IMG/VR virus record: IMGVR_UViG_3300025736_000269
Span: 1-20,142 of that record
Source of the DNA: a virus
DNA length: 20,142 nucleotides
Direction: 5' to 3' (one strand)
The notes under the pieces were generated by a model. It was not told where the DNA came from. It made no database searches and saw only the letters and a program-made list of their open reading frames with translations. The translations under genes and the position numbers were made by a program. Position 1 is the stretch's first letter. Each line of letters opens with the position of its first letter. Below are positions 15,009-20,105 of this stretch, in pieces.

Positions 15009-15866
15009 TTACTTGTCCTTCTTAGGCTTCTTATCCTTCTTGGCCTTCGGGATGTCCAGGGGTTTGGGATCCGGGGCCGTGGTGTCACCGTCGCCATCCA
15101 GGGGGAGGGCCGGGGGTGGGACGTCCGGCATGATGTCAAGGGGGTCAGGAACAAAGGGGACCGGGGGAATAGCCGGGGCGTCCGGGTCCAAGGGGTCGTC
15201 AATGATAACCATGTCAACCTTGACCCCGCCCGTGGGTTTGGGGGTGGCCACTTCCACCTGACCCCTTCCGTCTTTCTCCCATTTGTCCCAGTAATCCTCG
15301 ACCAGCTGACCGAAGTGGTCCGCTTCCCCGTCAGCCAGGGGGCGTCCATACCGCTTCCCCCATTCGTCCAGGTAGGCGTCCAGGTTCGCCAGCGCCGGAA
15401 TCGGCTCCCCACCTTCGGTCCACTTGGCCATGGTTGCATAATCCGCCAGCGACCCACGGAAGGCCAGGAAGGTGGACCACGTCACCAGGAAATAAGCAAC
15501 CTTGCCAGCCGGGGCCGCCACCCCTTGCTGGATGTCACCCGCCGATTCCCCAGGGTAGTGAACCGCGTATAGGTCACCGCGCTCGCCATCGATCTGGCCC
15601 CGAAGGTCCTGGACGCCTTCAGGAAGGGGGTTGTCACCGCCGCAACTGAACACGGGGAACAGCTTCCCGCCATCCACACCCGCCACGGCGGCCAGTTCTT
15701 CCAACCACGCTTCACGGTTCTGGTGTAATCCGTTGGTCAGGTCGCCCACGTCGGATCGGTCGGGGGCCTGGGACACCCAACGGGCTGGCGGCTGGACGCC
15801 GTTTTCCTGGACAGGCTGGGATTCCAGGGTGACAGGCTTCAGGCGGTAGAAGACTACTGGTTTCAT
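15009..15866 (-). CDS. Unknown protein with disordered Pro/Lys-rich C-terminal tail
   Basis: A 285-residue protein that I do not recognise. ATG 15866 is chosen over 15884 because AAAGGA lies about 6 bases upstream. The N-terminal part (MKPVVFYRLKPVTLESQPVQ) is beta-like; a middle segment has hydrophobic YFLVTWSTFLAF and tryptophan-rich helices (YLDEWGKRYG; QLVEDYWDKWEKDG). The last 75 residues are acidic and proline-rich (APAIPPVPFVPDP) and end in a lysine cluster (KAKKDKKPKKDK). Such tails suggest a flexible, nucleic-acid or protein-binding end. The gene is followed by a terminator and preceded by ThyX; it shares a strand with both. No function is proposed. Confidence 0.7.
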   Translation of the reverse strand: MKPVVFYRLKPVTLESQPVQENGVQPPARWVSQAPDRSDVGDLTNGLHQNREAWLEELAAVAGVDGGKLFPVFSCGGDNPLPEGVQDLRGQIDGERGDLYAVHYPGESAGDIQQGVAAPAGKVAYFLVTWSTFLAFRGSLADYATMAKWTEGGEPIPALANLDAYLDEWGKRYGRPLADGEADHFGQLVEDYWDKWEKDGRGQVEVATPKPTGGVKVDMVIIDDPLDPDAPAIPPVPFVPDPLDIMPDVPPPALPLDGDGDTTAPDPKPLDIPKAKKDKKPKKDK

Positions 15867-15971
15867 GGTCGTTCCTTTCATCATTCGAGAGAGTCAAGCG
15901 GCCAGCAGTGTGGGCGGTCGCAGTTTTCACCGCACTACCACCACCGCCAGCCGCTGACAGTTCGATTCTGG

Positions 15972-17057
15972 CTACAGGCGGGCCAGCTTGTCAATTGTGT
16001 CAATGTTGTTTCCCATCGCCCTGGCCAGACGTCCGCCGGGTTCACCGTCCCCCGGCTCAGCATTGTAGAAGGCCACCAACGCCTCAATGATTTCCTTGGT
16101 CCCCGCCACCGTGGACGCGGACAAGCGCCGCGAATTGAACCAGTGCTCAAGCCATGCTTCGTGGGCCGCTGGCCAGGCCCGCCTGACGAAGTCTTCCACG
16201 GCTTCGGCATAGCGCCGGATTTCCCACTGGGCGTGGGGGTCCAGTCGCAAGCCCAGAAGTTTGAACAGATTGTGGCCGTCCAGGTTCCAGACCCATTCGG
16301 TGTAGGTCCCCGTACCCAGGACTTCCCGCGCCAATTCCTTCGGGACGCCGTCCGCAATCAAGGCCGTATAGGTCGCATACTGGTGTTCGGCTTCGGCCTT
16401 GATCCGTCCCTGGATCTTCTCCGCCCTGTTCGGATCCCACTCTGTCCCCTTCTTAGGCTGACCCATGGTTTCTTCCAGCCGGTCAAAGCCAGGGATATAG
16501 AAGTCCCCACCCGCCGTGGTGTATCTCAGAGACAGTTCGTTTATCCTGGCCATACGATGGCGGACCAGCTGGCGGGCCACGAAGATCGGCATACGAATCA
16601 CCAGCTTCATGACCACCTGTTCCAGTGGCGACGTGTGGCCAGACTCCATTAGGTGTCCAACCAGCTTGGCGTTCTTTTCGTGAGGGTAGTCCCCCGCCTT
16701 CCCAAAGGACATGCGGGCCGCGTTCGCTATGGCCTGATCGTCACCCATGACGTCCTCCAGGCAAACGAAGCCGTGGTCAAGAACAAGGATCTTTTCACCG
16801 ATCATGTCCTTGGGATCCCAGGGGGCGTCCAGTTTATTGCCCCGGCTGTCGGCCCAGAATTTCGTCCCGGCCAGCTGGTCCACTTCAGTGTCAGTCAAGG
16901 GGGCTGGCGGTTCCTCGTCTGGTCCAAGGTTGTATCTGGTGGCCCCACCAGGGTGGTCCGAGTCATAGAAGGCCGAGGGCGGTTCCTGGATCGTGTTGTC
17001 CAGCTGGACCTCGGGACGCGGGGGGCCGTCGGGCTTGTCGGTGTTGTGGTTGGCCAT
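15972..17057 (-). CDS. thyX: Flavin-dependent thymidylate synthase (internal start form)
   Basis: A 361-residue product from the internal ATG at 17057 (MANHNTDKPDG), with AAAGGA about 10 bases upstream. It makes dTMP from dUMP using FAD, NADPH and methylene-tetrahydrofolate. The signature RHR-x7-S is complete at residues 166-176 (RHRMARINELS, followed by LRYT), preceded by the family's ESGHTSPLEQ (usual form H-x-S-P-x-E-H) and RMPIFVARQLV. The helical C-terminal half includes GTYTEWVWNLDGHNLFKLL and ends SRRLSASTVAGTKEI. The first 85 or so residues, Pro/Asp-rich, are an extension beyond usual ThyX length. Phages often carry ThyX to feed dTMP to replication. This form and the membrane-fused form share one frame; which is made is not decidable from sequence. 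Confidence 0.88.
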   Translation of the reverse strand: MANHNTDKPDGPPRPEVQLDNTIQEPPSAFYDSDHPGGATRYNLGPDEEPPAPLTDTEVDQLAGTKFWADSRGNKLDAPWDPKDMIGEKILVLDHGFVCLEDVMGDDQAIANAARMSFGKAGDYPHEKNAKLVGHLMESGHTSPLEQVVMKLVIRMPIFVARQLVRHRMARINELSLRYTTAGGDFYIPGFDRLEETMGQPKKGTEWDPNRAEKIQGRIKAEAEHQYATYTALIADGVPKELAREVLGTGTYTEWVWNLDGHNLFKLLGLRLDPHAQWEIRRYAEAVEDFVRRAWPAAHEAWLEHWFNSRRLSASTVAGTKEIIEALVAFYNAEPGDGEPGGRLARAMGNNIDTIDKLARL

Positions 17058-17537
17058 CTTTTGGGCTTCCTTTAGGTTCTTCCTGAAATCAGTTACGCAA
17101 GGGTGAAGGTGGGGGCCGGGTCCGCCTTCAGTCCGTCGTGGCGGGTCTTCCTTCGTGGGTGGCGACGGGTAAGCCCTTCGGTGGCGTCCGTCATCCCAGG
17201 GGGTTCGATGGGTCCAGAGCCAGCGCAAGCCCTTGGCCAGATAGATCGTGAAGACGATCATCCCCGCCATCAGGAAGACAATGACCACCCCCGCCGCCAC
17301 CCATGTGAAGAATTCTTGGACGGGGGTGATACTGGCCACGTCAGTGACCAGAACCGGGTGATCAAGGACCACTTCGATCACGTCACCGGGGTCGGCTTCG
17401 GCGGACTCGATAGCGCCGCTTGCAAGGCCAAGTCCAAGTAAAAGCAGCGCCACTAAAGACAGATAGATAACTATATATAGAAAGACTTTGACACCCTCTT
17501 TGAGGGTCCTTGACTCACGGCATAGCATGCGGGACAT
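15972..17537 (-). CDS. Two-helix membrane protein fused in frame to ThyX (full-length form)
   Basis: From ATG 17537 (SD AAAGGAG, 6 bases upstream) one uninterrupted frame of 521 codons runs through a membrane domain into ThyX. I checked the joint at 17057-17105 codon by codon and found no stop. Residues 18-39 (FLYIVIYLSLVALLLLGLGL) and 77-100 (WVAAGVVIVFLMAGMIVFTI) are clear transmembrane helices, separated by an acidic, probably periplasmic loop. Basic residues after the second helix (KGLRWLWTHR) place the C-terminus, and so ThyX, in the cytoplasm. A Pro/Arg-rich linker (residues about 110-145) precedes the ThyX part at residue 161. Membrane-tethered ThyX is not something I know. Alternatives are two products from one frame, or a lost stop codon through an indel. 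Confidence 0.6.
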   Translation of the reverse strand: MSRMLCRESRTLKEGVKVFLYIVIYLSLVALLLLGLGLASGAIESAEADPGDVIEVVLDHPVLVTDVASITPVQEFFTWVAAGVVIVFLMAGMIVFTIYLAKGLRWLWTHRTPWDDGRHRRAYPSPPTKEDPPRRTEGGPGPHLHPCVTDFRKNLKEAQKMANHNTDKPDGPPRPEVQLDNTIQEPPSAFYDSDHPGGATRYNLGPDEEPPAPLTDTEVDQLAGTKFWADSRGNKLDAPWDPKDMIGEKILVLDHGFVCLEDVMGDDQAIANAARMSFGKAGDYPHEKNAKLVGHLMESGHTSPLEQVVMKLVIRMPIFVARQLVRHRMARINELSLRYTTAGGDFYIPGFDRLEETMGQPKKGTEWDPNRAEKIQGRIKAEAEHQYATYTALIADGVPKELAREVLGTGTYTEWVWNLDGHNLFKLLGLRLDPHAQWEIRRYAEAVEDFVRRAWPAAHEAWLEHWFNSRRLSASTVAGTKEIIEALVAFYNAEPGDGEPGGRLARAMGNNIDTIDKLARL

Positions 17538-17709
17538 GGGCTTCTCCTTTGGCTTGCTGTGGTGGGGGTTCCAGGCTCCGCCACCGTTGGGGGTCAATCA
17601 ATTCGGACTTCGAGACCGGCCTGATCTGGGGCCGATTCGCTGTCTTGTAACCTTTGTAACCTTTGTATACCTTTGGCGTCAAGGTATACAGGGTCTTTTC
17701 TTCAGTCAT
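17515..17709 (-). CDS. Small protein of unknown function (YKGYKGYK motif)
   Basis: A 64-residue open frame starting MTEEKTLYTL, with GGAAG 8 bases upstream. It overlaps the start of the membrane-ThyX gene by 23 bases, consistent with coupling. Its residues VYKGYKGYK are encoded by iteron pair 1, and the preceding YTLTPK by a 25-bp palindrome, so the peptide may be an accident of the DNA repeats. The remainder (RPVSKSELIDPQRWRS) looks protein-like. No membrane segment or known domain. Real gene or fortuitous frame: about even. Confidence 0.35.
   Translation of the reverse strand: MTEEKTLYTLTPKVYKGYKGYKTANRPQIRPVSKSELIDPQRWRSLEPPPQQAKGEAHVPHAMP
17665..17689. promoter_or_regulatory. 25-bp palindrome P1 (probable protein-binding operator)
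   Basis: GTATACCTT and AAGGTATAC, nine perfect complementary bases, flank the 7-base spacer tggcgtc. This is the size and form of a site for a dimeric DNA-binding protein. It adjoins iteron pair 1. A near-identical copy lies at 17909-17933. Confidence 0.7.
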
Positions 17710-17789
17710 TCCGGCCACTTCCATGGGGCGCTTGTAACCTTTGTAACCTTTGGCCGGTCGCTGGCCCTATTACAATAATTACACGTATG

Positions 17790-17804
17790 GCGCAAATTTT
17801 GCGC
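17790..17804. promoter_or_regulatory. Central palindrome of the iteron array
   Basis: gcgcaaa and tttgcgc are perfect complements around a single central base at 17797, within 3 bp of the axis of the whole array. AT-richer sequence (attacaataattaca) lies just to its left. It could be a melting or binding centre. Confidence 0.6.
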
Positions 17805-17908
17805 TGCGGGGTCATGCCGAAAATGCTCCTCATGTGCGTGGCCGGGTAAAGGTTACAAAGGTTACAAGGGGCTTGTTATTTCTTAGTGATTCCGGTGATT
17901 TGAGTGCT

Positions 17909-17933
17909 GTATACCTTTGGCTTCAAGGTATAC
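17909..17933. promoter_or_regulatory. 25-bp palindrome P2 (probable protein-binding operator)
   Basis: The same nine-base arms as P1 (GTATACCTT / AAGGTATAC) with spacer tggcttc, one base different from P1. It lies at the mirror position to P1 across the axis at about 17799, just inside iteron pair 4. Confidence 0.7.
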
Positions 17934-18065
17934 AAAAGGTTACAAGGTTACACGGCCTTATGTTCGGATTCTGTACAGTAGGCTGTTTTTTGTAGGATAA
18001 AGGTCGGGCCGCCTAACACAGTCGTGCTTACACCACTTGGTTTGGCCAACTATGTTTTCTTTGGA

Positions 18066-18401
18066 TCAAGATGCAGTCCACCGCTTCAAGTTCGGGCGTC
18101 CTGGGTTCTCCGTGCGCCATATTACGACCATGTCCTGGTGGGTCTGTCCGCGTCGAATCCGGCCCACGGTGAAGCGGCTGACCTTCCACGGGAAGGGGCC
18201 TTTTCTGGCCCCAGCGGTTAGGGCGTCCGCCGTGTCCTGGTGGCCCAGTGAACTGTCCATGATCAGGTCCATGACCGGCTGGGTCAGTGCCGTGTCCGTC
18301 GACTTCGAGTACACCTTGACGGCCAGGTTGAAAAGCTTCGTCCACTTTTGAATAACCCGGTGTTTGGACGGCGGTGGGTGGTTCCACCGTCGTCTGTCCA
18401 T
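18066..18401 (-). CDS. Small basic protein of unknown function
   Basis: A 111-residue protein beginning MDRRRWNHPPPSKHRVIQKW. It is basic, with helices (WTKLFNLAVKVYSK; VMDLIMDSSLGHQDTADAL) and a C-terminal strand-like region (PWKVSRFTVGRI; MVVIWRTENPG). No cysteines, signal peptide or membrane segment, so probably cytoplasmic. A stop lies six codons before the only ATG, and the best SD (AAGG) is 13 bases away, so initiation may depend on coupling to the overlapping upstream gene (118-base overlap). The composition is protein-like in this frame and poor in the others, so I take it as real. I do not recognise a family. Confidence 0.6.
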   Translation of the reverse strand: MDRRRWNHPPPSKHRVIQKWTKLFNLAVKVYSKSTDTALTQPVMDLIMDSSLGHQDTADALTAGARKGPFPWKVSRFTVGRIRRGQTHQDMVVIWRTENPGRPNLKRWTAS

Positions 18402-18592
18402 ATGCAGGCTTTGACCTTAATGGCCAGGGCCACCTGGATAGGACGCCCACCCCTGAAGGCCGGGTGTCCTTCTATGCGGGAACAGACTGGGTATTTTTCC
18501 CCCGCCCCCTTACAGTCCTGGTCAAGCGGACACCCGCATTGACTGTTACAGTGGCCGCCGTCCGGTGTGGTGTCGTTTCCATATTCGGCCAT
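18284..18592 (-). CDS. Small cysteine-rich, probably metal-binding protein
   Basis: A 102-residue protein starting MAEYGNDTTPDGGHCNSQCG. Five cysteines and a histidine fall within about 25 residues (HCNSQCGCPLDQDC, then C in KYPVCSR), suggesting a zinc-binding knuckle. A further cysteine lies in VKACIWTDDGG. The start at 18592 is three bases past the upstream stop with an AAGGGG SD 7 bases away. The last 35 residues (Arg/Ser-rich, RCTRSRRTRH) overlap the next gene in another frame and look less protein-like, so its 3' end may be partly fortuitous. Function unknown; a small regulator or host-takeover protein is possible. Confidence 0.6.
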   Translation of the reverse strand: MAEYGNDTTPDGGHCNSQCGCPLDQDCKGAGEKYPVCSRIEGHPAFRGGRPIQVALAIKVKACIWTDDGGTTHRRPNTGLFKSGRSFSTWPSRCTRSRRTRH

Positions 18593-18595
18593 GGG

Positions 18596-18943
18596 TCAAC
18601 CCCTTGTGTGGTCCTTGACCGTATCGGTCCCGCTGGGCCGGGGGTGTTTGGTATGGGACGGCTTGACCATCTTCGTTTCAGTCGGCCCCGGATTCGGCCT
18701 TCTGGGTTTGGTGTGGTCATTCGGGAAGGCTTCGGTCGGGTCCCACTTGTGACCGTTGTCTTCCACCATTCCCTGGGACAGGATGGTCCCATGCCGGTCC
18801 CGTAGGCAAACCATCCAGCCACCGGGGACCGGCCACCTGGTAACGTGGTGTTCTTCCCCCGGACGCCTGGTGGTCCTGACCTGGAAGGTTTCAGCGGGAT
18901 AATGGGTGGTGGCTGTCTGTTCGGTCGTCTTCGGATTCGTCAT
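18596..18943 (-). CDS. Small unknown protein with hydrophilic tail
   Basis: A 115-residue protein starting MTNPKTTEQTATTHYPAETF. A central segment (TRWPVPGGWMVCLRDRHGTI, then LSQGMVEDNGHKW) looks like a small beta-sheet domain with conserved-looking Trp and Gly. The last 45 residues are Lys/Pro/Thr-rich and probably disordered. The start at 18943 follows AAAGGA about 7 bases upstream. It lies 31 bases after the lipoprotein gene and 3 bases before the cysteine-rich gene, so it is part of the same leftward operon. No family recognised. Confidence 0.6.
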   Translation of the reverse strand: MTNPKTTEQTATTHYPAETFQVRTTRRPGEEHHVTRWPVPGGWMVCLRDRHGTILSQGMVEDNGHKWDPTEAFPNDHTKPRRPNPGPTETKMVKPSHTKHPRPSGTDTVKDHTRG

Positions 18944-18974
18944 GTCATCTTCCTTTTTGTGGTTGCGTTCGTGT

Positions 18975-19532
18975 TCACTTTGATCCCAGGTAAAAGCCCA
19001 CCCCGATCCCTACAGGGATCAAGGCCAGGGCCACGCCTAGGCCGACCCAGACCCACGGGCTAGTCCGGTATTCAATGCGGGACATTTCAAGGGCCGCCTT
19101 CAAGTTCCTGACATTGGACTGGGCCGTGGACAGCCTGGACCTTGCCGCCCGAAGTTGAAGGGCTGACCCGACGGCCTTCCTTAATCCGTCATCGGTCATT
19201 AGCCAGGGGTAGCCCCTCGCTCGGTCATCGGGACGGGACAGAATGGCCTTCCTGGCCGGGTCCGCTGGTTTCGGTGGCGGGCCGGTCGTCACCAGGGCGT
19301 CCGTCTGGCTGGCCGTCAGTTCCACCGTGGCGTCCGTTGTCGGGTCCGCCTGGCTGATCGGGTCCGGCTTGCTGGGGATGTATTCCGCCTCCTGGTGGGA
19401 AGTTCGGCTTGACGAAGTGTCCACCAGGTCGGGACGAACCAGCCCCACCGATCCAGTTGAACAGCCGATTAAACTCCAAACCAGGATCAAGGTCAGGATC
19501 CTGGACGGCCTTATTGATTTCGTGGGTGTCAT
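18975..19532 (-). CDS. Lipoprotein with C-terminal membrane helix: candidate unimolecular spanin (u-spanin)
   Basis: A 185-residue protein with a type II signal peptide: basic N-terminus (TKSIRPSR), hydrophobic core ILTLILVWS and lipobox LIGC (Cys24), followed by Ser, which favours outer-membrane sorting. The middle is Pro/Thr/Asp-rich, then a helical, coiled-coil-like stretch (ALQLRAARSRLSTAQSNVRN, about residues 125-145). Residues 160-182 (VWVGLGVALALIPVGIGVGF) form a clear C-terminal transmembrane helix. An outer-membrane lipid anchor plus an inner-membrane C-terminal helix is the design of unimolecular spanins such as T1 gp11, which fuse the two membranes at the end of lysis. The ATG at 19532 has AAAGGA 7 bases upstream, inside the overlapping upstream gene. 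It is longer than T1 gp11. Another envelope role is possible. Confidence 0.65.
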   Translation of the reverse strand: MTPTKSIRPSRILTLILVWSLIGCSTGSVGLVRPDLVDTSSSRTSHQEAEYIPSKPDPISQADPTTDATVELTASQTDALVTTGPPPKPADPARKAILSRPDDRARGYPWLMTDDGLRKAVGSALQLRAARSRLSTAQSNVRNLKAALEMSRIEYRTSPWVWVGLGVALALIPVGIGVGFYLGSK

Positions 19533-19806
19533 TGTCCAGTCCTTTTTCTTGGTCTTCTATGGGGCCGATAATCACGGGGCGGGTGGGGGCTGGGGTCAAG
19601 CCATGCATGACCAGCGCCCCCAGGACCAGTCCGATCACGAATGTGGCCGCCGCCCACTTGATCAGCTTGGACGTCGAATGGCCATAGTGGAAAAGCGGCC
19701 CGTCATTGATTTCGGTCAGGGCTTTGGCCGCCGCCCGTCCGCGTTGGATGTCCTTCCTTGTCAGCCCCGGCGGCTTCCAAGGCTTCTTTAGTTTCTTGAT
19801 CCCCAT
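19225..19806 (-). CDS. Single-pass inner-membrane protein overlapping the lipoprotein gene
   Basis: A 193-residue protein with a basic cytoplasmic N-terminus (MGIKKLKKPWKPPGLTRKD), one transmembrane helix at about 48-70 (LIKWAAATFVIGLVLGALVM) and a C-terminal part outside. The first 125 residues look protein-like; the last 70 are Gly/Pro-rich and lie in the region shared with the lipoprotein frame, where the lipoprotein reads better. An AAGGAGG SD lies 11 bases before the start. The layout, an inner-membrane protein with an out-of-frame lipoprotein gene starting inside it, is that of Rz/Rz1 spanin pairs. I see no strong periplasmic coiled coil, so this is a possibility only; its 3' end could be fortuitous. 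Confidence 0.6.
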   Translation of the reverse strand: MGIKKLKKPWKPPGLTRKDIQRGRAAAKALTEINDGPLFHYGHSTSKLIKWAAATFVIGLVLGALVMHGLTPAPTRPVIIGPIEDQEKGLDNDTHEINKAVQDPDLDPGLEFNRLFNWIGGAGSSRPGGHFVKPNFPPGGGIHPQQAGPDQPGGPDNGRHGGTDGQPDGRPGDDRPATETSGPGQEGHSVPSR

Positions 19807-20105
19807 GGGCTGGTCATCCTCCTTGCTGCATGTTCACCGACGTTGGCCACGAACGTGGCCCACAGATCGGCTTTGACTAGATCCACGAATTGGTCGCCGT
19901 CCAGGTTGCCAGCGGCCCGCATGGTCACGGCAACGAACAGGACCACGAAAAAAGCGGCAAATTTTCGATTTCCAACCCACCAGCGGGGCCGTTTTTCTTC
20001 TGACAGGGTGGCCGGGGGCTGGCGTTCGCCTTGACCGGGGCCAGGTTCGCCAAGACTTCCTGGTCCAGTTCCAGCTGGTATTTTTTTGCTTGGTCCACCT
20101 GCCAT
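19788..20105 (-). CDS. Small single-pass membrane protein (lysis region, possible holin-like)
   Basis: A 105-residue protein; residues 48-64 (FAAFFVVLFVAVT) are hydrophobic and follow basic KRPRWWVGNRK, and the C-terminal part is an amphipathic helix (DQFVDLVKADLWATFVANVG). The start at 20105 has GGAG 5 bases upstream. The first 30 residues (Gly/Pro-rich, GTGPGSLGEPGPGQG) look like an out-of-frame reading of the gene that runs in from the right, whose own frame looks better there. So the true product may begin in that other frame and switch (see A7 at 20081 and a C5 run at 20014). One membrane helix is fewer than most holins have; function uncertain. The stop overlaps the next gene by 19 bases. 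Confidence 0.5.
   Translation of the reverse strand: MAGGPSKKIPAGTGPGSLGEPGPGQGERQPPATLSEEKRPRWWVGNRKFAAFFVVLFVAVTMRAAGNLDGDQFVDLVKADLWATFVANVGEHAARRMTSPWGSRN

Larger units (their letters stand above)
17644..17952. repeat. Dyad-symmetric iteron array (candidate origin or control region)
   Basis: Four pairs of the 9-bp unit tgtaacctt lie here: 17646-17663 and 17733-17750 in one orientation, 17849-17866 and 17936-17952 in the other. Two 25-bp palindromes lie just inside the outer pairs, and a 15-bp palindrome lies at the middle. The midpoints of the inner pairs, the outer pairs and the palindromes all fall at about 17799, so the block is a mirror image over about 307 bp. The last pair is degenerate (period 8). 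Iterons and palindromes around an AT-richer centre suggest a replication initiator or regulator site; this is inference. Confidence 0.8.
17710..18065. other. Intergenic region holding most of the iteron array
   Basis: About 356 bases without a credible gene. Beyond the iterons and palindromes, the stretch 17953-18065 has a CTGTACAG octamer (about 17971) and a run of six T bases, but no convincing promoter or terminator. A short plus-strand frame here (17750-17995) is made largely of repeat-encoded VKVTKV and is not supported. Confidence 0.6.

Noticed and set aside
14566-15261. Plus-strand open frame of 231 codons across the 14.7-15.0 kb spacer
   Set aside because: It crosses the terminator and two minus-strand genes, has low-complexity Ser/Gly/Thr content and no SD.
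17493-17507. Hairpin ACCCTC-AAA-GAGGGT near a TATATA box
   Set aside because: It lies within the coding sequence of the membrane domain; no matching -35, so neither promoter nor operator can be supported.
17644-17952. CRISPR array
   Set aside because: The units are 9 bp, tandem or inverted without unique spacers of constant length; no cas genes.
17750-17995. Plus-strand open frame with VKVTKVTRG
   Set aside because: The peptide repeat arises from the iterons, and all real genes here lie on the other strand.
18028-18450. Minus-strand open frame of 140 codons
   Set aside because: Gly/Pro/His-rich shadow of the better frame 18066-18401.
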